Shown here piece by piece: positions 9,714 through 19,734 of a stretch of DNA of 64,000 nucleotides. The notes beneath the pieces were generated by a model. The model saw only the letters and a list, made by a program, of their open reading frames with translations. It searched no databases and was not told the DNA's origin. Numbering within the stretch: position 1 is the stretch's first letter; each line of letters begins with the position of its first letter. The DNA is from Diplonema papillatum (Eukaryota > Euglenozoa > Diplonemea > Diplonemida > Diplonemidae), in the NCBI GenBank assembly GCA_030068145.1, contig JAPJBO010000791.1:1-64000 (forward strand). The letters are read 5' to 3'. The translations under genes and the position numbers were made by a program.

Positions 9714-11037
9714 CCCCCCCTAGGGCTAAGTTGGATGGAAACGCCGTTTCTTTTAGTTTTTTCGAAATATGGAAACGGAAACGGAAACGGAAACGGAAAC
9801 GTTTCCGTTTCTTTTAAAAGAAACGCCGGAAGGTCCTCATGCTGAGGGGTCCTATAGGATACCACTTCGCGGGTCCTTCTGTGTGTCCGTCAGGTGTCCG
9901 TTTCCAGCCAAATTTTGGCTTTCCTTTCAGAGGGCGGGATCACCTTCTTCTTTTGATCTACTAGCGGGCACTTCTCTTCCTCCGTCTTCTGGCGGGCTCT
10001 CTGACTCTTCAGGGCCCTTCCTGGGCTGTTCTTCGACTTGGCTCGGCCCCTTCTTGTGTGTCGTCGCGGTCTCGTTTGTGCAGAGCAGTCGCTGATGCTC
10101 ACCGCTTTCTTTCATCGGCGATCTGACACGAGCAAATAGGTAACCACAAGCTAATGATGCAGAATGTCGTCACATGCGGATGCTGAGGTTTTCTGACACC
10201 AGATTCCACTCTTCTGTGCCTACCACTTCGTCCTCTGCTGCTTCCAACCCACGTTCTCATGTTTACTTGTATCGGCAGCCGTGCCGAGTGGGGCTTTTTG
10301 AATCTGCCGTCCTCTTCTGCATTGTCGGTGGGTTCTTCCTGCCGTCGCTGTCTATGCTCCGACAACACCGCCCGATGGTGCCCCTTCCGGTGACGGTTGC
10401 CACCCGTCGTCGTATGCAAGGTGCACTGTGGCAAGCGATGTTTAGCGCACACGTTACTGCGTGGCCATCGCTTTTCTGGCGGGTTCAACATTGCCCCGGC
10501 ATACGTGTGCCCTTCTCACCTCCTGATGCTGATTGCACTCCCTCTTTGTCTTACGCCGCCGAAAAACCCCGGTCTTGTAGCCTGCGGCGGTGCTCCCGCT
10601 GTCCTGAACGACCGTATCTGTATAGCCTATTATTGGAAGCGGATGTGCTTTCCCGATCGTCTTCAGCGCGTTGGCCAACGGCCTCGCATAACAGAGCATC
10701 GTCGCTACAACAGCCATTGGTATAAAGAGCTGCAGACCTCAAAGTCATCACAACCGGATGCGTGTGGTTGCGTCTGCTCCACGCGGTCGCAACTCTTATG
10801 CTTCTTTCCTCCCTCTTTTTCGGAAGCCACCTTGTCCATGGTTTCCCACTGGATTGCGGGGTCCGCCGTTCGACACACATTTCCGGTCGGACCTTCAGCC
10901 AGTATACTAGTGGCATACCAGCCGTTTCTTTTGAAAAGAAACGGCGTTTCCATCCACCGCCAAAAAGAAGGAAACGGAAACGGAAACGGAAACGGAAACG
11001 TTTCCAACGTTTCCATCCTACATAGCCCTAGGGGGGG
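9714..11037. mobile_element. 1.3-kb TIR element with GGAAAC subterminal arrays
   Basis: The left end, a C run followed by CTAGGGCTAAGTTGGATGG, matches the reverse complement of the right end, C7 then TAGGGCTATGTAGGATGG. Inside each end is a (GGAAAC)n/(GTTTCC)n tract joined to AAACGCCGTTTCTTTT (left 9738-9810, right 10918-11010). The interior shares the segment around CGGTCTTGTAGCCTG and the minus-strand peptide GYKTGVFRRRK with the element at 5531-8077, so the two are related. The minus frame at 10454-10717 is open for 87 codons but too short and degenerate to name. The right-end G7 run is also the left end of the next element. Confidence 0.65.
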
Positions 11038-12239
11038 TCAAAAGCTGTCAAAATAGGTCATTTTTTTGGGAACCACATAGGGGCTCCTAAAAGGCAATAA
11101 AATTTGGTAAACCGCCCCAGAACCGTATAGAAATGCCTAAAACATGCTTTTTGGCTGCTGAAGTGCCCCGAAAAGGCCTTTTTACGAGTGCCCAATTTTT
11201 GGACTCAGGGTGGACACCGTTTGGTACCGGTGTTCTTCTTTTTAGGTGACAACCCCAAAAATAGTGACAGCATGAACCGAAGAAGGAAAACAACACTGCC
11301 CAAACCTATGTATTTTTACTCAAAAGACTTTCCTGAGAGTTGGGGATGGTGGGGCTTCGTAGGAGGCATCGACAAGCGACTCAATGAGGTACGGCTTCGT
11401 AACGTGCCGCCCCCTCGAGTCCTTGACGTCAGCGCCAGCTTTCGTAGTGGCCTGTGTCGTGTAGCGTGCTACCGCAAGCTGCAGATACCCTGCCCTGAGC
11501 TGCTATGTCGTGGCAGTCCTATAAATCCACCGCCGAACCTTTTCGTTCAAGTCCAGTTTTCTATTTTTGTTCAAGCTCAACGTGCGTTGGGGTTAGGTAC
11601 CAGAGATACACCCCGGTGACCAGTATTGTCTTCCGTGCGTGTGCAATGCGACCCTTTCGGGGTGGTGTACGAAAGGCGAACTTGAATAAAAGACACTGTC
11701 GCGTGCATCCCTTCAACAAAAACGTTGGGATCTGGAAAATCCCACTACGGATGAGAGCATCTCATTGTTTTTCTCGGAAAGACATCGAACTTTGTGAATA
11801 TCGCTCCAGCAGAAGTTCGGGGAAGAGCTGCTGCCTGCGGTGTCAACAACACCTCAGCTTGCGCAAGACTCAGAGAGCCTTTTGGGACGTTGTTAACCAT
11901 CCAGACGAGCAACGTTCGTAGCTGCCTTCCTCCTGGGTGTCGTTTGCCCTTTTGTTGCTTCCATTTGTGGCTGCCTGCACGTGATTGTAGCCTCATCTTT
12001 GCATGGTATGAACAGTGAAGCACACACACAGGCTGCTAGCCGGTACCAAACGGTGTCCACCCTAAAACCATCAACTAATACACCCCCCCCTGGGCCATTT
12101 TCCATGAAACTTCCCCCAAAAACACGTTTCCGGGCATTTCTGAGGCGGGTTGCATGTTTTTTTAGCCTTAAACTGCCGTTAAGTCTACAGGCTGAAAATG
12201 TCACCATTTTGACGCAAAAAAAGACCTTTTGACCCCCCC
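11031..12239. mobile_element. 1.2-kb TIR element with GGGGGGGTCAAAAG ends
   Basis: The left GGGGGGGTCAAAAG (11031-11044) is matched by CTTTTGACCCCCCC at 12226-12239. A perfect 24-bp inverted match that includes GTGGACACCGTTTGGTACCG lies further in (11207-11230 and 12040-12063), so the inverted ends are about 200 bp long with diverged stretches. A 143-codon plus frame at 11188-11619 (FYSKDFPESWGWWGFVGGI in its middle) could be element coding or captured DNA; I do not recognise it. The left end shares its G run with the neighbouring element. Confidence 0.6.
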
Positions 12240-12489
12240 ACCACGCCCGCTTCCTTACCTTATCCCACAAAACCAGCACCAATAACGACGACCCCCCACC
12301 ACGCGCTCTTCAAACCCAAGAAAGATTTTTCCCCCAGGGGAATGCAAAACTCTGTCGTCCCTGGACTACTCAGTGTCAGAGCGCGCGTAACCCGATTCAA
12401 CCCATCGCAGATGAGCGGTCCAGACCAGCTCACTCGCCAACGTGTGGAGTTGACCCCGATAATAAAGAAGATCTCCCACTGTCACACAC

Positions 12490-12550
12490 ACACGAAGCGT
12501 CGAAAGACACCAATCTGCACGCCCTTACGGGATCGTCGCAAGCACAAAAC
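12490..12550 (+). repeat. dispersed CGAAAGACACCAATCTG segment
   Basis: The block CGAAAGACACCAATCTG followed by a GGGATCGT-GAAACAC type ending also occurs at 47752-47802, 62456-62490 and in every unit of the array at 62624-63575. Function unknown. Confidence 0.7.
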
Positions 12551-12697
12551 GAACTAAGCTAACTAAACACATGCGACTAAACCGACAAGCAAAAATGACT
12601 AATTCACCTTTGTTCACTCTCTCTCACTCCCTCTCACTCCCTTTCTCTCTCTGAACTTCTTTCCTCGGGCTTATTTGGACCGACCACGTCGCTGCCC

Positions 12698-12842
12698 TGA
12701 AACTTTGCCGCACTGTGATTGCCAACGAGAAAGTGGAAACAGCGAACCGGGCTAGACCAATTTGGACTGAAACTATGCCGCACTGTGATTGCCAACGAGA
12801 AGGTGTAAACTACGATCCAAGCTAGACCAATTCGGACTGAAA
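12698..12842 (+). repeat. tandem duplication of ~72 bp
   Basis: Two adjacent copies of CTGAAAC-TTGCCGCACTGTGATTGCC, then ACGAGAA and CTAGACCAATTTGGA, lie at 12698-12769 and 12770-12842. Bases 12843-13395 hold no recognised gene. Confidence 0.75.
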
Positions 12843-13395
12843 CCTTGTTGAACGTTTGTACGACGTTCCGGCCTGCAAGCCCCATCAAAAGCAATCGAAA
12901 AGAAAACAAAAGAGCGTTTTACCACCTTACGCGGTGCCACGGGATGTTTGGCAGCCGCCACTTAAAAGGACTCAATGCAGTGCATGTTAGTCCGTGTGGT
13001 TCATGTACTTAAAAGAACTCAATGCTAAACAGACATAACGTCGGCGGCGCCGAAGCTTTACCAGCTTCGGCTGACACCATTTGCGCACTTAACCATGGTT
13101 AAGAAGACGACTGAAAGCATAGACACAAAGATAGCTCAAAGCATCTGCAGAATAACACGAAAAGCCTCTAGGCAAAAACCCGTTTCACATTCCTTCCTAG
13201 GGCAACACCTGCCAGTAGCTCCTCGCAACAGGACGATTCTCATCAAAGACCCTCTGCCCCTCTTCCCCAAAATCATGAAACCCAAAACGCGAAACCGTCT
13301 ACAGCAAGCATAAAGGAAGCAGAGCTCCGCACTCTCTTCTCTCTCGGAAAGTCAGCGCGATAGCGATGACAACGAGAACACGAAAAAAATGACAG

Positions 13396-13470
13396 GAGGG
13401 TGGGACCGGGCCCTGGGACTGCTAAGGCGTGACAAACCCGCCCCTGTCCCCTCAGGAAACCCGGTCCGAG
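13396..13470 (-). repeat. segment K, inverted relative to 60935-61010
   Basis: The reverse complement contains GGGACAGGGGCGGG, TTGTCACGCCTTAGCAGTCC and CAGGG, as at 60958-61000. At 60.9 kb it follows the Ala/Pro-rich retroposon tail in the same orientation. Here it precedes the tail in the opposite orientation, so the two segments were rearranged relative to each other. Confidence 0.75.
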
Positions 13471-13580
13471 ACTAGCCAGCCCCCCGACACGGAATCTCTT
13501 TTTTGTTTTGTGTTCTCTCTCTCTTGCACGAAGAAGACTTGATGCGAGCATCAACCAGGGGATAGCTTCTATATCCACAT

Positions 13581-13893
13581 CCCCCCACACTCAGGACGTA
13601 GCCTTCGCTCAATGGAAGCTGAAGTTTCCCATCAAGGTGTTAGCCGCCGCCGTAGGCCGCGCAGTCGTGAGGAAGAAGAGGGCCCGCAGCGTTACAAAGC
13701 GGCGATCCCCCGCGAGACGAGCTCGCCCGCCGGCCAGAGCGCCCGCTGCAGCACCAACTCCGGTGCCGCCACTCACTGTAGCAGAGCCGCAACCTGCAGC
13801 GCATCCGGAGCGACTTACGCCCGCCGCAGCAGTGCGAAGAGAAGTGAGGAGACCGGAAACTCCCCGGAGAGATGGTCCCTGCACTCTAACTCG

Positions 13894-13931
<38 letters not shown>
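13581..13931 (+). mobile_element. (CT)n-tailed retroposon copy
   Basis: Carries the family peptide QWKLKFPIKVLAAAVGRAVV, then RKKRARSVTKRR, with a Pro/Ala/Arg-rich extension and the 3' signature GAGAGATGGTCCCTGCACTC, ending in about 40 bases of CT repeats. A 7-bp direct repeat TCCACAT (13574-13580 and 13932-13938) may be the target duplication but is short enough to be chance. The frame is open through the tail and into the CT tract. Confidence 0.55.
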
Positions 13932-13935
<4 letters not shown>

Positions 13936-13945
13936 CATTTGGACT

Positions 13946-15195
13946 GTCAGTCCAAATTCGGAAAGGCCGGCGGGGGAAAAAGAAGAAAAAACGGCACTAC
14001 AACCAGACCCCGGCAGAGGTGGCCAATGTGCAATATGAGGGCCTCTCAGGGCCCAGTATTGTCGTGAAGAGACGCGACGTATCTTCACGACAGTGTTGAG
14101 CCTATTCCTGAGTGAGGACGCAAAAAGCCGTTCAAAGCGGTCCAAATTTGGAAAATGGGCCGGAGATCAAGCTAAAGAAGAAGAAGAAAACGGCACTACA
14201 ACACCACCAGACCTCGGCAGAGGTGGCCAAAGTGCAACATGAGGGCCTCTCAGGGTCCAGTATTGTCGTGAAGAGACGCGACGTATCTTCACGACAGTGT
14301 TGAGCCTATTCCTGAGTGAGGACGCAAAAAGCCGTTCAAAGCGGTCCAAATCTGGAAAATGGGCCGGAGATCAAGCTAACGAAGAAGAAGAAAACGGCAC
14401 TACAACACCACCAGACCCCGGCAGAGGTGGCCAATGTGCAACATGAGGGCCTCTCAGGGTCCAGTATTGTCGTGAAGAGACGCGACGTATCTTCACGACA
14501 GTGTTGAGCCTATTCCTGAGTGAGGACGCAAAAAGCCGTTCAAAGCGGTCCAAATTTGGAAAATGGGCCGGAGATCAAGCTAAAGAAGAAGAAGAAAACG
14601 GCACTACAACACCACCAGACCTCGGCAGAGGTGGCCAAAGTGCAACATGAGGGCCTCTCAGGGTCCAGTATTGTCGTGAAGAGACGCGACGTATCTTCAC
14701 GACAGTGTTGAGCCTATTCCTGAGTGAGGACGCAAAAAGCCGTTCAAAGCGGTCCAAATCTGGAAAATGGGCCGGAGATCAAGCTAACGAAGAAGAAGAA
14801 AACGGCACTACAACACCACCAGACCCCGGCAGAGGTGGCCAATGTGCAACATGAGGGCCTCTCAGGGTCCAGTATTGTCGTGAAGAGACGCGACGTATCT
14901 TCACGACAGTGTTGAGCCTATTCCTGAGTGAGGACGCAAAAAGCCGTTCAAAGCGGTCCAAATTTGGAAAATGGGCCGGAGATCAAGCTAAAGAAGAAGA
15001 AGAAAACGGCACTACAACACCACCAGACCCCGGCAGAGGTGGCCAATGTGCAACATGAGGGCCTCTCAGGGTCCAGTATTGTCGTGAAGAGACGCGACGT
15101 ATCTTCACGACAGTGTTGAGCCTATTCCTGAGTGAGGACGCAAAACGCCGTTCAAAGCGGTCCAAATTTGGAAAATGGGCCGAAGACCAAGCTAA
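13946..15195 (+). repeat. 204-bp satellite array with an alternating two-unit pattern
   Basis: Five full 204-bp units start at GCGGTCCAAAT (14137, 14341, 14545, 14749, 14953), with a sixth partial unit at 15157 and a diverged first unit from about 13946. Units alternate between type 1 (AATTTGG, CTAAAGAAG, CCTCGG, CCAAAGTGC) and type 2 (AATCTGG, CTAACGAAG, CCCCGG, CCAATGTGC), giving a 408-bp higher-order repeat. The last full unit is a hybrid. Every unit holds an 11-bp inverted repeat, TGTCGTGAAGA and TCTTCACGACA. A 63-codon frame is open in each unit but is a by-product of the repeat. A reversed fragment of the unit lies at 20765-20815. Confidence 0.9.
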
Positions 15196-15980
15196 TGCCC
15201 TGGATCGTCAACAAGAAGAAAAAAAAAAAAAAAAAGATCGCCTGAAAAGGCAGAGTTCTGCCGGAACACAAAATTGAAAAGAAAACTTTCTGAAACAGCG
15301 ACAGCTAGCTTTGTCACAACTCCACGCGGGTTCTGACTTTCCGACATTAATATATATATAGATCCATTCCACCCGTCCGTACAGGACAATCCAAAAGACA
15401 CGTGAGCGGAATGGCGCGGTCGGCCAGCAAACGCAAGCTTTCTCGCCGCCAGCTGAGCTCCGTCTGTTAAACTACCAGCCACGGTCGCGCGCCTGCCGCC
15501 TCCGACGCTTAGTCAGTCCCGCACAGGCCGCCCCTGTTTGCAGCGGCTGCGCGGTTGACTGTCCCACAGCTTTAGCAGGCTAGCTAAGCACCGTAACCAC
15601 ATAATCCGTTTGGGCGAACGCGGCATTAAATGTACGCTAAATGCGCGGGACGAGCGGAGCAACAGCTCCGAGCGACCCCTTGAAGGAGGAGCTGAATTTG
15701 ACCGCGGAATTTAACAGCTTCTTAACACGAACCATCGTTCCGGTCGCCTTACAACGTGAAGGTCAAAAAGGACGTAGGCAACGCCTTCCGCGGCTGGAAA
15801 TAACGTGTGTGAAAATTAATCCAACGACACGCATAAAGAGAACGAAAGACGAAGAGGAAATGCGCTGTCGCTGTGTGTTTGCCTCCTGAATGCCAGCCGG
15901 ACCTCCGTAGTTAAAGGCCGCCCTGGCAAAACCCGAAGCTGTGGCCTAATGGCGTCTGCTGCCCGAAGACTGCTTATCGT
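15196..15980. other. no gene recognised
   Basis: Begins with an A17 run (15221 onward) at the satellite edge. No supported ORF. A tRNA A-box-like GTGGCCTAATGGC at 15942 was considered and rejected. Confidence 0.4.
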
Positions 15981-16218
15981 GCAGGGTCAAAACCTTGTGT
16001 CTTTTTGGTAAACGCTGCCGCGGGGCCGATGGCCCCCAAGAAAATGTTTTGGAAAAAAAAAAAGAATTGCTCAACTTCATCAAAAATCACCGCATTTTTT
16101 TGTTCCAATTTTTATTTTTATTTTAAAAAAAAACCCATTTTTTTCCAGAAAAAATGAGTGGCCATTTTTTTTGGGTCTAAGCCCCTGTTACCAAAAAGAC
16201 ACAAGGTTTTGATCCTGC
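15981..16218. mobile_element. 238-bp MITE with 31-bp TIRs
   Basis: Left end GCAGGGTCAAAACCTTGTGT and reverse complement of the right end GCAGGATCAAAACCTTGTGT agree over 31 bases with one mismatch. The middle is A- and T-run-rich and non-coding. I found no clear target duplication. Confidence 0.75.
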
Positions 16219-16429
16219 ATGTTATCCGGTTCCAGCGACCAAGGCTTCGGCTCGCGAATCCTCGTTTGGAGACACCAGTCAGGTGGGGGTTGGCTGAGGC
16301 GGCACATCTGCTACACATTAACGCAGGTGTCCGAAGGCAAGCTCAGCGGGAACAGAAATCTCGCACAAAGCGCCCTCGAGTATTTTTATATAAGCGCCAG
16401 CTTGATAAAAACACCTCTCCCTTCCATTC

Positions 16430-16590
16430 GGAGTCAAAGCAGCTACGCCGAGTATTTTTTCGTAATAACAATTAATTGTAAACACGAAAAAGAACGCTGG
16501 CAGCGTGTTTGGGAGAAGATTAGCCTACCGATCATATTCACTCACTATCACTCACTAACAGGCGAATCCTCCCCCGGCACGTACAAACAA
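16430..16590 (+). repeat. dispersed family I segment
   Basis: GGAGTCAAAGCAGCTACG-CGAGTATTTTT (also at 45662 and, reversed, 32386) joins a block with AACGCTGGCAGCGTGTTTGG, ATCATATTCACTCACTATCA and CCCCCGGCACGTACAAACAA that recurs at 39870-39985. The DNA between this and 17020 has no supported gene. Confidence 0.75.
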
Positions 16591-17019
16591 CAAGCCTCCT
16601 CTCCTCCCTCTTTCTCCGGAGGGGGAGAGGTGTTGGTTACTCCTGCGGTCTTTGTGTGCTTCGTACTTGACCAACAGGTTCACCCCCTCCGCATGCTAGA
16701 TCCGCCCTTCGGTATACGTTCATTCCGAACTTCTTTCACTTCTTCACGAAGTTCATAATCCATCTCATCCTCTCTCAAAAAAAAAGCCCGTCCGAAAGGG
16801 GGGGGGGGAAAAAAACAAGTCACACAGTGCTATCTTCGGGAAAGAGGAAGTTTTCCTCCTTCTCTACACAAGAGGACAAATAAACACAAGAAAGAATCCT
16901 CGTCGAGTGCAACCGCTCTGTCCATTCGCGGAACGCACTCACAGTTTCACTGAGGGAGTCGGTGCACCGCCACGAAAGTTGATAAGAGTTTGGGTTAGAA
17001 TTGCTAAGAGAACTTCAGT

Positions 17020-17160
17020 CGCAACACTTACAAACTTGGCTAGCCGTAGTTAAAGTGTTTAATCATACCTACATCCCTCACACTACCTCACATCCTCAAT
17101 GGTCAACCGGAGACCCTAAAACACCGAGCCTCTAACCACAATAGACGCTAGAACTTCACA
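17020..17160 (+). repeat. repeat family E copy
   Basis: Contains GGCTAGCCGTAGTTAA, CCTCAATGGTCAACCGGAGA, CCCTAAAACACCGAGCCTCT and a terminal ATAGACGCTA. Other copies are at 23500-23655, 35085-35155, 51055-51145 and 60050-60120. All full ends stop at AATA(A)ACGCTA plus A residues, which suggests a defined 3' end of a short interspersed element. Confidence 0.7.
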
Positions 17161-17217
17161 CAGCCTTCAGGGTGGTTGGTTCAAGTTTTACATTTTCTAC
17201 CTTTTACCCGCAGTAGA

Positions 17218-17432
17218 TCTTCGTTCCAGCCGCAGAGAGCCTCGGGCGGGTATGCCTCCGCACACTGCCAGACAGGGTCTGGCTATTTTGGATACGGCTA
17301 TGCACACCTCGACGACAAACTCCCCAAGCCCGAGTATAGCCAAGTCGTGCCCGCCACCAGAGCAGGAGCGAGACAGGCAGCTGCCAGCGTTTCTGACGAC
17401 ACGTGCACGTCGAGCGTAGGCGAAAGAACCCG
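17218..17432 (+). pseudogene. possible orphan exon
   Basis: After an acceptor-like CTTTTACCCGCAG, the frame reads SGYFGYGYAHLDDKLPKPEY, then SQVVPATRAGARQAAASVSD, with mixed but plausible codon use, to a stop at 17470. No family is recognised. Downstream DNA to 18480 has only weak ORFs. Low confidence that this is coding. Confidence 0.25.
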
Positions 17433-18477
17433 GAAGAATATGCCTGCGCTCGTGGTGATGCCTTGCATTTAGTGGCGTGCGCCCTCGATTGGCCATGAGG
17501 CTTGGCTTTTTCCGTCTTGCGGACAAGTTTGGTCCGGAAGCATCAATGTACATTGAGCCGATCCATCTCCTCTTGATAGACCGTGATCTCGAAGTAAATA
17601 ATACACGCGAAGGAACGAACATAAGTGTGTAAATGATAGAAAAGCAAAGCCCACCCAACTGACAGCGAACCCCTGCACCCGCGTTTACTCGCCTTTCAAT
17701 ACCCTTCCCTGCCTCAACCGGTCAACCGGAGTATCCTACCAAATAATACCGGCTTCTTATAACTCGAAACAGTCTACAGTTGATCGAAACTACTCGTGTA
17801 TCGACTCCTTCCCCCTTTTACGGGTTTCCGAAAATGTCCGCTTGCACTTGCTTCTTCACCTGCTGAAGTCGCTGATTGCGTTTCATGTTGTCACCCTTCG
17901 CCTGTTAGTTGTTTTGCCTTGTCTTGCCGGCCAGTGAAGCCGCTGCTCCAGCTGCAGGTTTCTGACCATTGTTTATCCTCTGAGTTGCTGAGCCGCTACC
18001 CTTCTGCGCCTGGTGAGCTGATCGTGTCCAGCAACTTTCATCAGTTACTGGACACGAGTTTGTGTACCAATGACCTGTCGACACTTTTGCACCGCTCGCT
18101 GTGTAGTATTGGAGGCTTTGTGTATAAAACGCCGTATGACTTGTAAAGGCTCTTTCCATTCGCGCCCGCGCACTGTATCCAGCATTGCGGTACGAAATGC
18201 TAGGTTGCTGGGGGCAATGGGGTGGGTCTGCACTCCGTCTTGCACAGCTGCACCCAGCGACACACAAAAGCGACCTGTGGATGCGCGACGACTAGTCTAC
18301 TTAGTAGACTGTCGTATCCGCATGTTTCGTGTACACATTCACGCGCAAACGGCCACATGCACACTTATTGCTGTCGAAGACAGCTCTTGTCACCACGGCG
18401 CCCCCACGCGGGTAAAAACCCGGCTACTCAGAAAAGTAAAAAAAGAACGAACCTGGGGGAAAAAGTCAAGTGCAAGG

Positions 18478-18479
<2 letters not shown>

Positions 18480-18517
<38 letters not shown>
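18480..18517 (+). repeat. A38 tract
   Basis: A run of about 38 A residues followed by ACAAAAAAAATCGTCC and GGGATCGACGGTAACAC, the latter close to the GGGATCGTCGGAAACAC motif found elsewhere in the window. It could mark the 3' end of a retroposed sequence, but no matching duplication was seen. Confidence 0.7.
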
Positions 18518-18518
<1 letters not shown>

Positions 18519-18644
18519 AAAAAAAATCGTCCTTCGGGATCGACGGTAACACAAAAACAAAAACCAAAACCGGAGGGGTGGGGGGGAGAAACACAATGTA
18601 ACCGCCAGCCAAACTGTATAACGCAACAATCGCGAACTTCAAAT

Positions 18645-19538
18645 CAGCCTACTAGCTTGGGGGGGGTCAGCTGGTCGCCAGACCAGAGTTGGTCTGGAAA
18701 CTGGTCTGGGTCAAAAAAAATAAAAAAATCTCACAGCTATTATTATTTTCCCGGAGGAACCGGCTACCCACAGTGTACTACACACTGTGTACTACAGTGT
18801 GCACAGGGTACCACAGTGTACTACCACCGTGCACCACGGGGTACCACAGTGTGCTACCACGGGGTACCACAGTGTACTACCACCGTGTTCAACCACCGGG
18901 TGCATTGGAAGACGTCATGCTGGGGCTGCTGAAGTCATCGCACCTTTCGACGGCATTTCCAGAGACAAACAAGCTGTTTGTCATTGCTGTTGTCCTGCCA
19001 ATGGGGACAGCATCGGTCGAGCGTGTCTTTTCAAACATGAAAAGGGTGTTGACAAAAGCCAGGAAGAGGCTTCACGAGCAGACGCTGACCGACGTGCTAA
19101 TGCTCGGGCTCAATGGCCCGTATGAACGTGGCAGCGGCATCCCGAGGAGCGCTATGGCGTCCCTCAATGCGTGGATTGCGAGCCCAAGAACACTGAACTT
19201 CGCCACGTTCGCCACGTGGCCGGAGTATGAAGCGTGCGTCGACAAAGTGGGGGTCATGCGCAAAAATATGATGACTAACCCAAGGCTGCTGCAATCGGCC
19301 CTATACTGACGCTGTTGTTGGCCCATTGCACTCGTCCCTCTGTTTCCCGTAGCAGGCGTATGGCTTTCTTCGTCCTTCGTCCACCATCCCACCGCTATCC
19401 GGTACGACTTCGCTCTGCAGGCATTCGTTGCCGAACGGGGGTGGCTGCCCTCCTGCAACACCCCCTGTGCACAAAGTTTGGATACAGACCAGTTTACCAG
19501 TTCTGGGCTCGGGGGTCGAAGTCAGAGCTAGTAGGCTG
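18645..19538 (+). mobile_element. deleted hAT element with exact 8-bp target duplication
   Basis: CTTCAAAT lies directly outside both ends (18637-18644 and 19539-19546). The ends are inverted repeats starting CAGCCTACTAGCT. Both the 8-bp duplication and the CAG start are hallmarks of the hAT superfamily. Inside the left end is a run of GTACCACAGTGTACTAC-type repeats (18780-18890), and the right part codes for the transposase dimerisation region. At 894 bp it is far shorter than an autonomous hAT, so it is an internally deleted derivative. Confidence 0.9.
18917..19309 (+). pseudogene. hAT transposase C-terminal dimerisation fragment
   Basis: The reading frame gives MLGLLKSSHLSTAFPETNKL, then LPMGTASVERVFSNMKRVLT and KARKRLHEQTLTDVLMLGLN before ending NPRLLQSALY and stop. 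The run from the T/S-A-S/C-x-E-R-x-F-S core through KxRxRL is the characteristic hATC motif that forms the dimer interface of hAT transposases. Everything upstream (zinc finger, DDE residues, insertion domain) is missing and replaced by subterminal repeats, so it cannot be a complete transposase. It might still make a dimerising peptide if transcribed, but that is speculation. Confidence 0.85.
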
Positions 19539-19734
19539 CTTCAAATCCAACCAAAAAAAAAAAAAAAAAAAAGGGGAATTTTGAAAAAAGAAAAGAAAAG
19601 AAAAAACTGATAAGAAGCTGCTCTTTTCTTGAGTCCTTTTTCTTTCCCCTTCCCCGCGTTATGATTCCAACAAACTGCGCATTTCTTCTCGTCTTTTCGC
19701 TAGTGTTGTGAGAAAGCAATTTCGCCGTACCCTG

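Noticed and set aside
14112..15165. Five 60- to 63-residue ORFs repeated on each strand of the satellite
   Set aside because: They follow from the 204-bp periodicity (204 is a multiple of three) and change with the unit type without sign of selection.
15942..15995. tRNA-like A box (GTGGCCTAATGGC) followed 40 bases later by GGGTCAAAACC
   Set aside because: The B-box match fails at the invariant T, no anticodon stem can be drawn, and the second part is the TIR of a MITE.
18480..18517. A38 run as the poly(A) tail of a retroposed gene
   Set aside because: No coding similarity upstream and no flanking direct repeat could be found.
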